Shown: positions 42,755 through 51,558, counted from the stretch's first letter. The stretch: 64,000 nt of DNA from a bacterium (GCA_030430165.1 JAUIGL010000003.1:1-64000), one strand, 5' to 3'. Translations and numbers: made by a program. Notes: a model not told the origin generated them from the sequence alone.

Positions 42755-44322
42755 CACCCGCCGATCCGGCTCTGATGCCCCTGCCAGTACTCGTCGCGCA
42801 ACAGCCGCTTGTACAGCTTGCCGGTCGGGTGACGCGGCAGCTCGGCGCGAAACTCGACCGAGCGCGGGCACTTGATGTCGGCGAGACGCTCGCGGCAATA
42901 GCCGATCAGCTCGGACGCCAGGGCCTCGCCCGCGTCGCTCATGTCGACCGGTTGCACGATCGCCTTCACTTCCTCGCCGAAGTCCGGATTGGGAACGCCG
43001 ATCACCGCGACGTCGTGCACCTTCGGATGCACCGCGAGAACGTTCTCGGTCTCCTGCGGGTAGACGTTCACCCCGCCGGTGATGATCATGTTCGACTTGC
43101 GATCGGTCAGGTACAGGAAACCGTCTTGGTCGAGCTTGCCGATGTCGCCGAGCGTGCTCCAGCCGTTGTCGAGAAAGCTCGCCGCCGTTTTGTCGGGCTC
43201 GTTGTGGTACTCGAAGCCGGGCCCCTTGGCCTCGCCGAAGTAGACGGCGCCCTCCTCGCCGACCGGCACCTCGCGGCCGTCCTCGCCGACGATGTGCACC
43301 TCACAGCCGACCGCTTTGCCGACCGAACCTTTGTGCCCCAGCCATTGCTCCGAGTCGCAGTAGGTGAGCCCGTTGGACTCGGTGCCGCTGTAGTACTCGT
43401 GCACGATCGGGCCGAGCCAGCGGATGATCTCCTCTTTGACTGGAATCGGGCACGGCGCGGCGGCGTGGATGACCGCCTGCAGGCTCGACAGGTCGTAGCG
43501 CTGGCGCGTCTCCGGCGACAGCTTGAGCAGCCGTACGAACATCGTCGGCACCCATTGGCTGTGCGTCACCCGGTAGCGCTCGATCGCGGCGAGCGCCGCC
43601 TCGGCGTCGAATCGTTCCATCACCACGACAGTCGCGCCGAGCCGGTGGAACTGGGTCGAGTAGCGCAGCGGCGCCGCGTGGTAGAGCGGTGCCGGGCAGA
43701 GGTAGACGGAATCCTGGCCGACACCGAACAAGCGGATGAGGAAGTTGGTCAGCCCTTCGCCGGCACCGAGCGGGCGGCCGGTGAACGCCGTCTTGACCCC
43801 CTTTGGCTGCCCGGTCGTGCCCGACGAGTAGAGCATCGGCTGGCTCTCGACTCGGTCGCCGAGCGGCTCGGCCGACTGGGCGGCGATCGCCTGCTCGAAC
43901 GGTTCGAACCCGGGGATCTCGCCACCGACGCTCAGCCGCATCTTCAGCCTCGACAGCGGCTCGGTGATCGACGCCAGAGCTTCCGCCTTGGCCGGCGACG
44001 CGAGCAACACCTGGCTGCCGCTGTTGGCTACGATATAGGCGAGCTCGTCGGAAGTCAGCCGCGAGCTGATCGCCGTATAGTAGAGGCCGGCGTAGTGCGC
44101 CCCCCAGAGGATCGGCATGAACTCGGGGCGGTTCTCCATGCAGAAGGCGACGTGGTCTCCCTGCTGCAGCCCCGCGGAACGAAACAACCGCGACAGCCGA
44201 TTGGCGGTCGCGTCGAGCTCGGCATACGAAACCGTCTCACCAGTGCCGGCCATGACGACGGCCGGGTGGTCCGGGGTCCGCTCCGCCCAGGTGCCCGGGT
44301 ATCGATCGAGCGGCCTGGACAT
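42754..44322 (-). CDS. Acyl-CoA synthetase (AMP-forming), copy 1
   Basis: This 522-residue ligase is the promoter-proximal gene of the operon. It has the P-loop LYSSGTTGQPKGVK, the EYYSGTESNGLTY motif, hinge LGDIGKLDQDGFLYLTDRKSNMIITGG and the catalytic Lys in HPTGKLYKRLL. The substrate pocket differs from the ligase at 39841-41466 in motif A3 (YSGTES against YGSTET). The two therefore probably activate different acids. The bile-acid/cinnamate/medium-chain subgroup is the nearest match I can recall. Only 62 bp separate its start from the HtpX stop upstream. Confidence 0.9.
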   Translation of the reverse strand: MSRPLDRYPGTWAERTPDHPAVVMAGTGETVSYAELDATANRLSRLFRSAGLQQGDHVAFCMENRPEFMPILWGAHYAGLYYTAISSRLTSDELAYIVANSGSQVLLASPAKAEALASITEPLSRLKMRLSVGGEIPGFEPFEQAIAAQSAEPLGDRVESQPMLYSSGTTGQPKGVKTAFTGRPLGAGEGLTNFLIRLFGVGQDSVYLCPAPLYHAAPLRYSTQFHRLGATVVVMERFDAEAALAAIERYRVTHSQWVPTMFVRLLKLSPETRQRYDLSSLQAVIHAAAPCPIPVKEEIIRWLGPIVHEYYSGTESNGLTYCDSEQWLGHKGSVGKAVGCEVHIVGEDGREVPVGEEGAVYFGEAKGPGFEYHNEPDKTAASFLDNGWSTLGDIGKLDQDGFLYLTDRKSNMIITGGVNVYPQETENVLAVHPKVHDVAVIGVPNPDFGEEVKAIVQPVDMSDAGEALASELIGYCRERLADIKCPRSVEFRAELPRHPTGKLYKRLLRDEYWQGHQSRIGG

Positions 44323-44384
44323 CAGGACGAAGCGGTTCCCATCAAACGGCGATTCCCGTCACGCAAGTGCCGAAGCAACGCCGA

Positions 44385-45275
44385 TCAAGCCGCGGCAGCT
44401 CCGCGCAGCGCCGCGATGCGGTCGTCGAGGGTCGGGTGGGTGGCGAAGAACTGGGCGATGCCCTGCCCCTTGCCGCCGGAGATTCCGAAGGCCGCCAACT
44501 GATCCGGCAGCCCGGGCTGGTCGGCACCTGCCTTGAGGCGCTCGAGCGCGGCGATCATCTTCTCGCGACCGGCCAGCTTGGCCCCGCCGGCGTCGGCGCG
44601 GTACTCCCGCTGGCGCGAGAACCAGTAGACGATCAGGCTGGCGAGAATTCCGATCACCAGCTGGGCGACGATCGAAGTGATGTAGAACGCCGGCCCGTAG
44701 CCGCGCTCGGTCTTGAAGATGACCCGGTCGACGAAATGACCGACCACCCGCGAGAGAAAGATCACGAAGGTGTTCACGACGCCCTGGATCAGGGCGAGGG
44801 TGACCATGTCGCCGTTGGCGACGTGGCTGATCTCGTGACCGACCACCGCCTCGACCTCGTCCTTGTTCATGCTGCGCAGCAAGCCGGTGCTGACGGCGAC
44901 CAGGGCGCTGTCCTTGCGCGCGCCGGTGGCGAAGGCGTTGGGCTGCGGCGTGTCGAAGATGGCAACCTCGGGCATGCCGATGCCGGCCATCTGCGCCTGC
45001 CCGCGGACGATTTCGACGAGCCAGCGCTCGGCGTCGTTCGACGGTTGCTCGATCACACGAGCGCCGGTTGCGCGCTTCGCCATCCATTTCGACATCGCCA
45101 GCGAGATGAAGCTGCCACCCATGCCGAAGACAGCGGAGAAGATGAGCAGCGACCGGAGATCGAGGTCCGATCCGTTCTCCTGCAGAATGCTCTCGACACC
45201 GAGCAGCTGGAGCGAGATCGCGAGCACCACCATGATCGCGATGTTGGTGATCAAAAAGAGGATGATTCGCTTCAT
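44385..45275 (-). CDS. htpX: Membrane zinc protease HtpX
   Basis: GGAGG lies six bases before the ATG. The 296-residue protein has TM1 (about 4-24) and TM2 (about 42-60). The M48 metallopeptidase site follows, with His147-Glu148-x-x-His151 in [13 protein letters not shown]. Two more membrane segments come next (about 155-175 and 195-215), then the third zinc ligand Glu in [15 protein letters not shown]. It is an integral inner-membrane protease that degrades misfolded membrane proteins and works with FtsH in the stress response. Length and order are standard. Confidence 0.95.
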   Translation of the reverse strand: MKRIILFLITNIAIMVVLAISLQLLGVESILQENGSDLDLRSLLIFSAVFGMGGSFISLAMSKWMAKRATGARVIEQPSNDAERWLVEIVRGQAQMAGIGMPEVAIFDTPQPNAFATGARKDSALVAVSTGLLRSMNKDEVEAVVGHEISHVANGDMVTLALIQGVVNTFVIFLSRVVGHFVDRVIFKTERGYGPAFYITSIVAQLVIGILASLIVYWFSRQREYRADAGGAKLAGREKMIAALERLKAGADQPGLPDQLAAFGISGGKGQGIAQFFATHPTLDDRIAALRGAAAA

Positions 45276-45585
45276 GAAGAGCCTCCTTGGAATGGCCAGT
45301 ATGCTACCTGAGACGGCGCAAAGCCGCGAATTTCAGCCGCATTTGCCAATCGATCCCAGATACTAACCACGGATCGGCGGGGATCAACACGCCGCGCCGC
45401 GGCGGGCGGCTGACGACGGCAGGCAGGCTCTTTTTCTCGCGCCAAGACGCCAAGGCGCCAAGAGGGGCCGGGGCATGCAGGCGGCGCTGGCGTCGCGCCG
45501 TGCCCCACCGAAGAGGTCCAAGCGGATCCCGAGATCTCTCGCTTGCGCGCTCATTTCTTGGCGGCTTGGCGCGAGAACCACCTTC
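45276..45585. other. Intergenic region with inverted copies of the 30-bp repeat
   Basis: This 310-bp region holds the 30-bp repeat at 45433-45462. A partial copy in the opposite direction lies at 45557-45576 (CTTGGCGGCTTGGCGCGAGA), 94 bp away. The intervening sequence has no convincing gene. The promoter of htpX should lie near 45290-45350, but no strong -35/-10 pair is seen. Confidence 0.6.
45433..45462 (+). repeat. 30-bp dispersed repeat, copy 2
   Basis: Identical over 30 bp to 38141-38170, in the same orientation and again following a T tract. A shorter inverted copy lies at 45557-45576, so this site could fold into a long stem. Confidence 0.85.
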
Positions 45586-47121
45586 TCAGCTGAGCCAGCG
45601 CGCCAGGCGGGTGCCGAAGAGGAGGCGGATGAACTTCTGCATTCCGTCCTCGGCCTTGCGGGTATACGGGTATCCGCCCTGGATGTTCCCCTTGCCCTTG
45701 CGGTCGGCGATGATCGGCTGGGCGTGGCAGTAGCCGCGCAGCCCCTCGGGGCCGTTGACCTGACCGAGACCGCTGTTCTTGCGGCCGCCGAACGGGGCCT
45801 CGGGAACGCCATAGGTCAGGGTCATGTCGTTGACGCAAACGCCACCGGTGTGGATACGGCTGGCGATCTCGATTCCCCGCTCGGTGTCGGTCGTCCACAC
45901 GGTGCCACTGAGCCCGTACTCCGAGTCGTTGGCGAGCCGGATTGCCTCCTCTTCGTCGCGCACCTTCTTGATGGCGACGATCGGGCCGAAGGTCTCCTTG
46001 GTCATCAGATCCATGTCGTGATCGACCTCGGTGACCACCGTCGGCTCGAAGTACAGCCCCTTGAGCGCGGAGTTGCGGCCGCCGCCGACCAAGACCCGGG
46101 CGCCCTTGGCCACCGCGTCGGCCATGTGCGACTCGATGATGTCGAGCTGCGGATCCCAGAACACCGAGCCGACGTCGAACTCCCCGCAATCGGCCTGGCG
46201 CAGCTGCTTGGTCCGCGCCACCACCTTCTCGACGAAGGCGTCGTAAACCGACTCGACGACGTACACGCGCTCGGTGCCGCAGCAGTAGTGCCCGGTGTTC
46301 ATGCACGATCCCAACACGGCGCCGTGCGCGGCGCGATCGAGATCGGCGTCGGCGCAGACGATCATCGCGTCCTTGCCGCCGAGCTCGAGGGTGAAGGGGA
46401 GCAAGCGCCGGGCGCACGCCTCGGCAACCTTGCGCCCGGTGGCGACACTGCCGGTGAAGGCGATCTTGTCGACACCGGACTCGATCAGTGCCGCTCCGCT
46501 GGCGCCGTCCCCCTGCACCACCTGGTAGAGATGCTTGGGGAACCCCGCGCCTTCGACCAGGCTGGCCAGCACCAGCGCCGAAAGCGGCGTCACCTCCGAC
46601 GGCTTGTGAACGACCGCGTTGCCCGCCATCAGGGCCTGGACCAGGGGTGTCGCGGCGAGCACGACCGGCCCGTTCCAGGGGGTGATCAGACCGACCACGC
46701 CGAGCGGTTGGTAGATGACGCGCAGCGACTTGGTCAGCCGCATGACCCCGTGCAACTTGCGCTTCTGCGGCGCGAGGATCTCCTTGGCGTGCTTGGCATA
46801 GTAGGAGATCGCGTCGCACGACGAGAAGACCTCCATGCCGATCGCCTCGGTGCGCGGCTTGCCGGTCTCGGCGACCACCGCGTCGATGATCTCGTCCTGG
46901 CGCTTGACGAACTGATCGAGCAGCCGCATCAGCATTTCCGAGCGTTCGTCGAACGAGCGCGTCGCCCACTCGCGCTGGGCGACCCGGGCGCGCTCGACGG
47001 CAGCCCGCACCTGGTCCGCATCGGCGCACTCGAACTCGCCGATCGGCTCCAGCGAGGCAGGGCTGCGCACCTGCATACGACGGCGCGAACCTTCGGTTTC
47101 CAATGCTTCGACGATCGCCAT
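45586..47121 (-). CDS. NAD(P)-dependent aldehyde dehydrogenase
   Basis: The 511-residue enzyme (start MAIVEALETEG at 47121) is a class 3-like or succinate-semialdehyde-type ALDH. The cofactor region is AFTGSVATGRKV, the general base Glu lies in LELGGKD, and the catalytic Cys in NTGHYCCGTERVYV. His replaces the usual Gln in NxGQxC. ETFGPIVAIKKV and FGGRKNSGLG follow. The C-terminus carries a basic/aromatic extension (KFIRLLFGTRLARWLS) that could associate with a membrane, as in fatty aldehyde dehydrogenases. It oxidises an aldehyde to a carboxylate; the substrate is not evident. It is divergent from the dioxygenase gene. Confidence 0.9.
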   Translation of the reverse strand: MAIVEALETEGSRRRMQVRSPASLEPIGEFECADADQVRAAVERARVAQREWATRSFDERSEMLMRLLDQFVKRQDEIIDAVVAETGKPRTEAIGMEVFSSCDAISYYAKHAKEILAPQKRKLHGVMRLTKSLRVIYQPLGVVGLITPWNGPVVLAATPLVQALMAGNAVVHKPSEVTPLSALVLASLVEGAGFPKHLYQVVQGDGASGAALIESGVDKIAFTGSVATGRKVAEACARRLLPFTLELGGKDAMIVCADADLDRAAHGAVLGSCMNTGHYCCGTERVYVVESVYDAFVEKVVARTKQLRQADCGEFDVGSVFWDPQLDIIESHMADAVAKGARVLVGGGRNSALKGLYFEPTVVTEVDHDMDLMTKETFGPIVAIKKVRDEEEAIRLANDSEYGLSGTVWTTDTERGIEIASRIHTGGVCVNDMTLTYGVPEAPFGGRKNSGLGQVNGPEGLRGYCHAQPIIADRKGKGNIQGGYPYTRKAEDGMQKFIRLLFGTRLARWLS

Positions 47122-47263
47122 GACTACAACCCCCGGGGTCCGGTGAATCATCCATGCTATCCGAAGCCCGGCCGCGATCCCAGCCGGGAGCAGTCCCTCC
47201 TTCGCGAACCCGCTTCTCAGAGCAGAGGGACTCCTGCTAGGCTTCTCCGAACGGAGGGTGGAC

Positions 47264-48085
47264 ATGCACTACCAACACATCAGCGTAGAGCCGATCGCCG
47301 CGTCGCTCGGTGCAGAGGTTCACGGGGTCGATCTCGCCGAGGTCGACGAGGCGACCGAAAAAGAGATCCGCGACGCCTGGAGCGAGCACCAGGTCCTGTT
47401 CTTTCGCGACCAGAAAATCTCGCCCGAGCAACACACCGGCTTCGCCCGCCGGTTCGGCGAGCTGCACGTCCACCCTGTCATCCCGTCGCGCAAGGACGAG
47501 GGCTTTCCCGAGATCGTCGTCCTCGAGAGCAGCGCCGAGGCGCCCTTCGTCGCCGAGCGCTGGCACAGCGACGTCACCTTCGAGCGCAAGCCACCACTCG
47601 GATCGGTCCTGCACGGCGCCGTCGTTCCCCAGGCCGGTGGCGACACCATGTGGGCCAGTATGTACGCCGCCTACGACGGACTCTCCGACGCCATGCAGCG
47701 CCTGCTCTCCGAGCTGCGCGCGGTGCACGACGGCAGCGGCTTCGCGCACATCGCCAACGAGGAGCAGAAGAAGGAGCTCGAGAAGGACTACATCAATACC
47801 CACCCGGTGATCCGCACGCACCCCGTCACCAAGCGCAAAGGCATCTTCGTCAACCAGACCTTCACCAAGAAGATCGACGGCATGAAGGATCGCGAGAGCC
47901 GGGCGCTGCTCAAGTTCCTCTACGACCACATGGAGTCGCCCGAGTACACCTGCCGCTTCCACTGGCGGCCCGGCTCGGTTGCGATGTGGGACAACCGTTG
48001 CACCCAGCACCGCGTCATCGCCGACAACCTGCGCGATCGACGGCGCATGGAACGGGTCACGATCTGCGGCGACGAACCGTATTAG
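47264..48085 (+). CDS. TauD/TfdA-family Fe(II)/2-oxoglutarate dioxygenase
   Basis: GGAGGG lies five bases before the ATG at 47264; a GTG six bases upstream is less likely. The 273-residue protein has the iron-binding triad His101-x-Asp103 (ERWHSDVTF) and distal His249 (RCTQHR). A 2-oxoglutarate-binding Arg follows shortly after. The family hydroxylates substrates such as taurine, alkyl sulfates, 2,4-D or sulfonates, with release of CO2 and succinate. The nearby sulfotransferase and aldehyde dehydrogenase would suit a sulfate-ester or side-chain oxidation pathway, but the dioxygenase substrate is unknown. It is divergently transcribed from the aldehyde dehydrogenase with a 142-bp gap. Confidence 0.9.
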   Translation: MHYQHISVEPIAASLGAEVHGVDLAEVDEATEKEIRDAWSEHQVLFFRDQKISPEQHTGFARRFGELHVHPVIPSRKDEGFPEIVVLESSAEAPFVAERWHSDVTFERKPPLGSVLHGAVVPQAGGDTMWASMYAAYDGLSDAMQRLLSELRAVHDGSGFAHIANEEQKKELEKDYINTHPVIRTHPVTKRKGIFVNQTFTKKIDGMKDRESRALLKFLYDHMESPEYTCRFHWRPGSVAMWDNRCTQHRVIADNLRDRRRMERVTICGDEPY

Positions 48086-48160
48086 CGCGCGACGCGCGCC
48101 GTCCAAAGCGCCAGCTGGGCCGGCGCGGCCAAAGCCGCTCCCGGCGGACCGCCGGCCAAA

Positions 48161-48179
48161 GCATCGGCTGGGCCGATGC
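48161..48179 (+). terminator. Possible stem-loop after the dioxygenase gene
   Basis: GCATCGG and CCGATGC form a 7-bp stem with loop CTGGG, about 75 bp after the dioxygenase stop. There is no T tract, so it may be only a degenerate hairpin related to the GAAATCGG module of the mosaics. Downstream lies the promoter of the tRNA gene. Confidence 0.35.
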
Positions 48180-48211
48180 GTCCAAGGGGGACGTCGGCTA
48201 CCGAGCTTGGG

Positions 48212-48239
48212 TTGACTGCGAGGGGTTCCGTGCTAGTTA
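48212..48239 (+). promoter_or_regulatory. Possible tRNA-fMet promoter
   Basis: TTGACT (48212-48217) is separated by 16 bases from TAGTTA (48234-48239). The -35 has five of six consensus bases; the -10 is weak. The spacing places the start of transcription a few bases from the mature 5' end at 48246. Confidence 0.35.
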
Positions 48240-48245
48240 CCACTT

Positions 48246-48319
<74 letters not shown>

Positions 48320-48325
48320 CCTGGC

Positions 48326-48364
48326 AAAGCCCTGCGGCGCACCTGCCGCAGGGCTTTCTTTTTT
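48326..48364 (+). terminator. Rho-independent terminator after tRNA-fMet
   Basis: AAAGCCCTGCGGC (48326-48338) pairs perfectly with GCCGCAGGGCTTT (48345-48357) around a 6-base loop, followed by CTTTTTT. It is the clearest intrinsic terminator in the window and closes a monocistronic tRNA unit. Confidence 0.95.
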
Positions 48365-48464
48365 GCCCAACGCCGGTACCCGGGCAGCTCCCCCGGCGGC
48401 AAGGTCTCCGGCCGGAGCTCGCCACAGTTGTGCCCCGAAAGCCGGCCGACTACTGATTGCGGGC

Positions 48465-49271
48465 ATGACTCGATATCCCGACGAACGGACACGAACGCGT
48501 CCGCGACTGTGGCTCGGCGCGGCACTGGCCCTCGCTTGCACCCCCGCCTGCCTCCCGGCGGCGACGATCTCGGTGAGCTCGGCGAGCGTCGACGCCCCCT
48601 TCGAAGAGGCAGAGATCTGCGTCAGCCTGGAGCTTCGCGCCGGCGAGGAGATCGCCGGGACCGAGAACGAGCTGATCTGGCAGTCGAGTTGCGCCTCGAT
48701 CGCGCAGGAGTCGTGCGCCCCGAACCCGGCCCACGGCAAGATGCTCACCGACTCTCTGCGTCCGGGAGACGGCGGGTCGACCAGCTACAAGGCCCTGGTG
48801 TTGAGCTTCAGCGACACCAACCCGATCCCGGCCGGCGAGCTCTACTGCTGTCGCTTCGCCGCCAACCTCCAGAGCGAAGGCGAATGCTGTCAGATCTCGG
48901 TCGTCGCTCCGGGCGCATCCGACCCGGTCGGCCGCGAGGTCGCCGTCGCCGCGGCCGCGCCCGGTCGACTGTGTCTCGGCTTCGTCAACGAATCGCCAAT
49001 CCCGACGCCGACCTCGGTGGCGACGGCGACACCGGTCCCACCGCAGACGCCACCGACGACCGTCAGCCCGGCGGCAACCGCCACGCTCACCGGCAGGGCG
49101 ACCGCGACCTCGATCTCGGCGAGGCCGACGCGCACCTTGCCGAGCCAGCGCGCCGGCGACGACGACGGATGCGCGGTTGCACCTGCAGCGAAGCCTTCGT
49201 GGCAGATCGGCGCAGCACTACTGCTCGGTCTGTGGGCGCGCCGGCGCGACCGCTACGCCGGTCGAGGTTGA
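48465..49271 (+). CDS. Exported protein with cohesin-like domain and MYXO-CTERM-like C-terminal anchor
   Basis: I place the start at the ATG at 48465. The 268-residue product has a signal peptide (about 1-33, ACTPACLPA). A domain of about 140 residues follows with the strand order of cohesin/CBM-type modules (TISVSSASVDAPFEEAEICVSLEL, GSTSYKALVLSFSDTNPIPAGELYCCRFAAN). Several Cys pairs are present, including CC repeats. A Thr/Pro/Ala linker (TPTSVATATPVPPQTPPTT) leads to the end: GDDDGCAV, a hydrophobic segment (WQIGAALLLGLWA) and RRR. That tripartite end (Cys motif, TM, Arg cluster) resembles the MYXO-CTERM sorting signal. It would be held at the cell surface. The MAPEG gene starts 6 bp after its stop. 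Confidence 0.68.
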   Translation: MTRYPDERTRTRPRLWLGAALALACTPACLPAATISVSSASVDAPFEEAEICVSLELRAGEEIAGTENELIWQSSCASIAQESCAPNPAHGKMLTDSLRPGDGGSTSYKALVLSFSDTNPIPAGELYCCRFAANLQSEGECCQISVVAPGASDPVGREVAVAAAAPGRLCLGFVNESPIPTPTSVATATPVPPQTPPTTVSPAATATLTGRATATSISARPTRTLPSQRAGDDDGCAVAPAAKPSWQIGAALLLGLWARRRDRYAGRG

Positions 49272-49277
49272 GCGCGA

Positions 49278-49703
49278 ATGGACCAGAGCAGCATCTTCGG
49301 CCCGTTCTTCGCCATGCTCGGGCTGACGCTCGCGGTGTGGGTCTACATGTACGTGCGTCGCATCTCGTGGATTCGCGCCAACGACATCCAGCCCGACCAG
49401 CTCACCCCCAATGAGATGGCCCGCCTGGCGCCGCCGGAGATTTCGAATCCGTCGGACAACCTGAAGAACCTGTTCGAGATGCCGGTGCTGTTCTACGCCC
49501 TGGTGCTCTACCTCTACGTTACCGAACAGGTCGACCCGACGTATCTGGCCGCAGCCTGGGGGTTCGTCGCCTTCCGCGTCCTCCACAGCCTCGTCCACTG
49601 CACCTTCAACAAGGTCATGCTCCGCTTCAACCTCTACCTGGTCTCCAGCCTCGCCCTTTTCTACCTCGGCCTCCGAGCGGCGCTCGACTTCGCTTCTCGT
49701 TGA
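49278..49703 (+). CDS. MAPEG family membrane protein
   Basis: The 141-residue protein has four predicted TM helices and the MAPEG signature. PSDNLKNLFEMPVLFYALVLYLY is followed by FVAFRVLHSLVHCTFNKVMLRF, with the Asn, Glu and Arg residues that bind glutathione in eukaryotic members. MAPEG proteins are membrane glutathione transferases or related enzymes that act on hydrophobic electrophiles. Bacterial members are mostly uncharacterised. It follows the cohesin-like gene by 6 bp and precedes marC by 36 bp, so the three may share a transcript. Confidence 0.88.
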   Translation: MDQSSIFGPFFAMLGLTLAVWVYMYVRRISWIRANDIQPDQLTPNEMARLAPPEISNPSDNLKNLFEMPVLFYALVLYLYVTEQVDPTYLAAAWGFVAFRVLHSLVHCTFNKVMLRFNLYLVSSLALFYLGLRAALDFASR

Positions 49704-49739
49704 CCGGGACCGGCGCGAGCCCCGAGGGAAACATCCGCC

Positions 49740-50375
49740 ATGGATCAATCAGTCGTACACTTCACGACCGTGTTCACCGCGTTCTTCGCAATCATGAACC
49801 CGGTCGCCAACGCTCCGCTCTTCGTCGGCATCACCGACGGCCTCGACGACGAGACGCGGCGGCGAGTGGCGTTGCACGCGGTAGTGCTGGCCTTCGCGAT
49901 CGTCGGAACCTTCGCCGCCGCCGGCGGGTGGATCTTCCACCTGTTCGGCATCTCGCTGCCGGCCTTTCGCATCGCCGGCGGCCTGCTGATCGGCCTGGTC
50001 GGCTATCACATGCTGCAGGGCGAGCACTCCTCGGTGCACACCCCTTCGGCCGAGGACAACCGCGCCAGCCAGGACGCGGCGCTCGACATCGCAATCACGC
50101 CGCTGGCGATTCCGATTCTCGCCGGACCCGGCACCATCGCCACTGCGATGAGCTACAGCATCGACGCCGGCGTGCCGGCGATTCTGCGGGTACTCGGCGC
50201 CTTCGCGTTGATGTGCGCGGTCACCTGGGCGTCGTTCGTTGGCGGGCGCGCGTTGACCAGATTTCTCGGACAAAACGGCATCAAGGTCGTCAGTCGGCTG
50301 ATGGGGCTGATCCTCGCGGTGGTCGGTGTGCAGATGTTGCTCGAGGGAATCCGCGGCGCGATCCAGGCTAGCTGA
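49740..50375 (+). CDS. MarC family integral membrane protein
   Basis: The 211-residue protein has six hydrophobic helices and the MarC/UPF0056 pattern. An N-terminal helix carries FAIMNPVANAPLFVGITDG. The conserved AITPLAIPILAGPGTIATAM, with its Pro-rich turn, precedes TM4. SRLMGLILAVVGVQMLLEGI closes the protein. The family is an inner-membrane protein group of unknown function; an old link to multiple antibiotic resistance was withdrawn. Size is typical. The gene converges with rluB, with about 95 bp between stops and no visible terminator. Confidence 0.92.
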   Translation: MDQSVVHFTTVFTAFFAIMNPVANAPLFVGITDGLDDETRRRVALHAVVLAFAIVGTFAAAGGWIFHLFGISLPAFRIAGGLLIGLVGYHMLQGEHSSVHTPSAEDNRASQDAALDIAITPLAIPILAGPGTIATAMSYSIDAGVPAILRVLGAFALMCAVTWASFVGGRALTRFLGQNGIKVVSRLMGLILAVVGVQMLLEGIRGAIQAS

Positions 50376-50469
50376 GACTCGCTGCCTGCTGCGCTCTGCG
50401 AGCTTCGCAGGGACGCTCGCAGGCTAAAGGCTCGGGCAAGAGGCTCGGGCTGGGGTGACTACGTCTGAG

Positions 50470-51558
50470 CTAGTCGAGGGCGACGGCGCGGCGGAGCTTG
50501 GCGAGCTCGGGCTCGGTCAGGCGGCGCGACTCGCCGGGCGGTAGCTTGCCCAGCTGGAGCGGTCCGATCGAAATCCGCTGCAGCTTGTCGACCGGCAGGC
50601 GCACTGCTTCGCACATGCGACGGATCTGGTGGTTCTTACCTTCGGAGATCGTCATCTCGAGCCAGGTCTTGCGACCCACCTGGTGCACGATTCGCACCCG
50701 CGCCGGCGCAGTCTTACCGTCCTCGAGGCGAATTCCGCGCCGCAGCCGCGCCAGCGCGCGGTCGTCCGGACAGCCGTGCACCTTGACGCGGTAGGTCTTG
50801 TCGACGTGGTAGCGCGGATGGGTGAGCCGCAGCGCGAGCTCGCCGTCGTTGGTGAGCAGCAGCAATCCCGACGACTGATAGTCGAGGCGCCCGACCGGGA
50901 ACACCCGCTGGCGGACGCGCCGCAACAGGTCGGCCACGGTGCGCCGGCCGTCGGGGTCGTCGAGCGTCGTCACCACCCCCACCGGCTTGTGCAGGACGAG
51001 GTAGACGGGGGGCTCGGGCTGGGGAATCTGCTTGCCGTCGATCGCGATCCGATCCTTGTAGGGATCGGCGCGCACCCCGAGCTCGGTGACGACCTTGCCG
51101 TTGACGGCAACCCGGCCCTCGCGGATCAGCTCCTCGGCGGCGCGGCGTGAGGCGACGCCGGCGGCGCTGACGATCTTCTGCAGCCGCTCAGCGTTGCCCT
51201 TCTTCCGGGTCGGGATCGTCTTCGGCAGCGGCGGACGCGGACGCGGAGTCGTCGGCCTCTTCGGACTGGTCTTGCTCGAGGGACGCCTCTTGCGCGTCGT
51301 CGAAGCCCTGCCCTTCGCCGGGCTCGTCGTCGCCGAGGTCTTCGACTGCGCCCGTGTCGGCCGTCGCCGCGACGGCTTGTTCGTCGCCGCCGACCTCGAC
51401 GTCTCCCCCGCCCGACGCTTCTGCTGCGGCGCCGTCGACGTCTTCCGCTGCGGCTTCTGCTTGCGAGCCTTGCTCGGCTTGGCCGCCGGCCGCGGCTTCG
51501 AGGATTGCCTCTTCGGCGTCGCCGTCCTGGAGGCTCGCTTCTTCGTCGTCCTCTTCAT
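50470..51558 (-). CDS. rluB: 23S rRNA pseudouridine synthase RluB-like with long basic N-terminal tail
   Basis: From about residue 124 the protein is a standard RluB/RsuA-family enzyme. The S4 RNA-binding domain is RLQKIVSAAGVASRRAAEELIREGRVAVNG. The catalytic Asp lies in VGRLDYQSSGLLLLTNDG. NHQIRRMCEAV follows. It modifies U2605-type positions of 23S rRNA. The first 122 residues are almost only Lys, Arg, Thr, Ser and Pro. They are read from the same DNA as the acidic tail of ScpB, in another phase, over 371 bp. No ATG lies closer to the S4 domain, so either the tail is real or a non-ATG start (CTG) is used. Confidence 0.88.
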   Translation of the reverse strand: MKRTTKKRASRTATPKRQSSKPRPAAKPSKARKQKPQRKTSTAPQQKRRAGETSRSAATNKPSRRRPTRAQSKTSATTSPAKGRASTTRKRRPSSKTSPKRPTTPRPRPPLPKTIPTRKKGNAERLQKIVSAAGVASRRAAEELIREGRVAVNGKVVTELGVRADPYKDRIAIDGKQIPQPEPPVYLVLHKPVGVVTTLDDPDGRRTVADLLRRVRQRVFPVGRLDYQSSGLLLLTNDGELALRLTHPRYHVDKTYRVKVHGCPDDRALARLRRGIRLEDGKTAPARVRIVHQVGRKTWLEMTISEGKNHQIRRMCEAVRLPVDKLQRISIGPLQLGKLPPGESRRLTEPELAKLRRAVALD

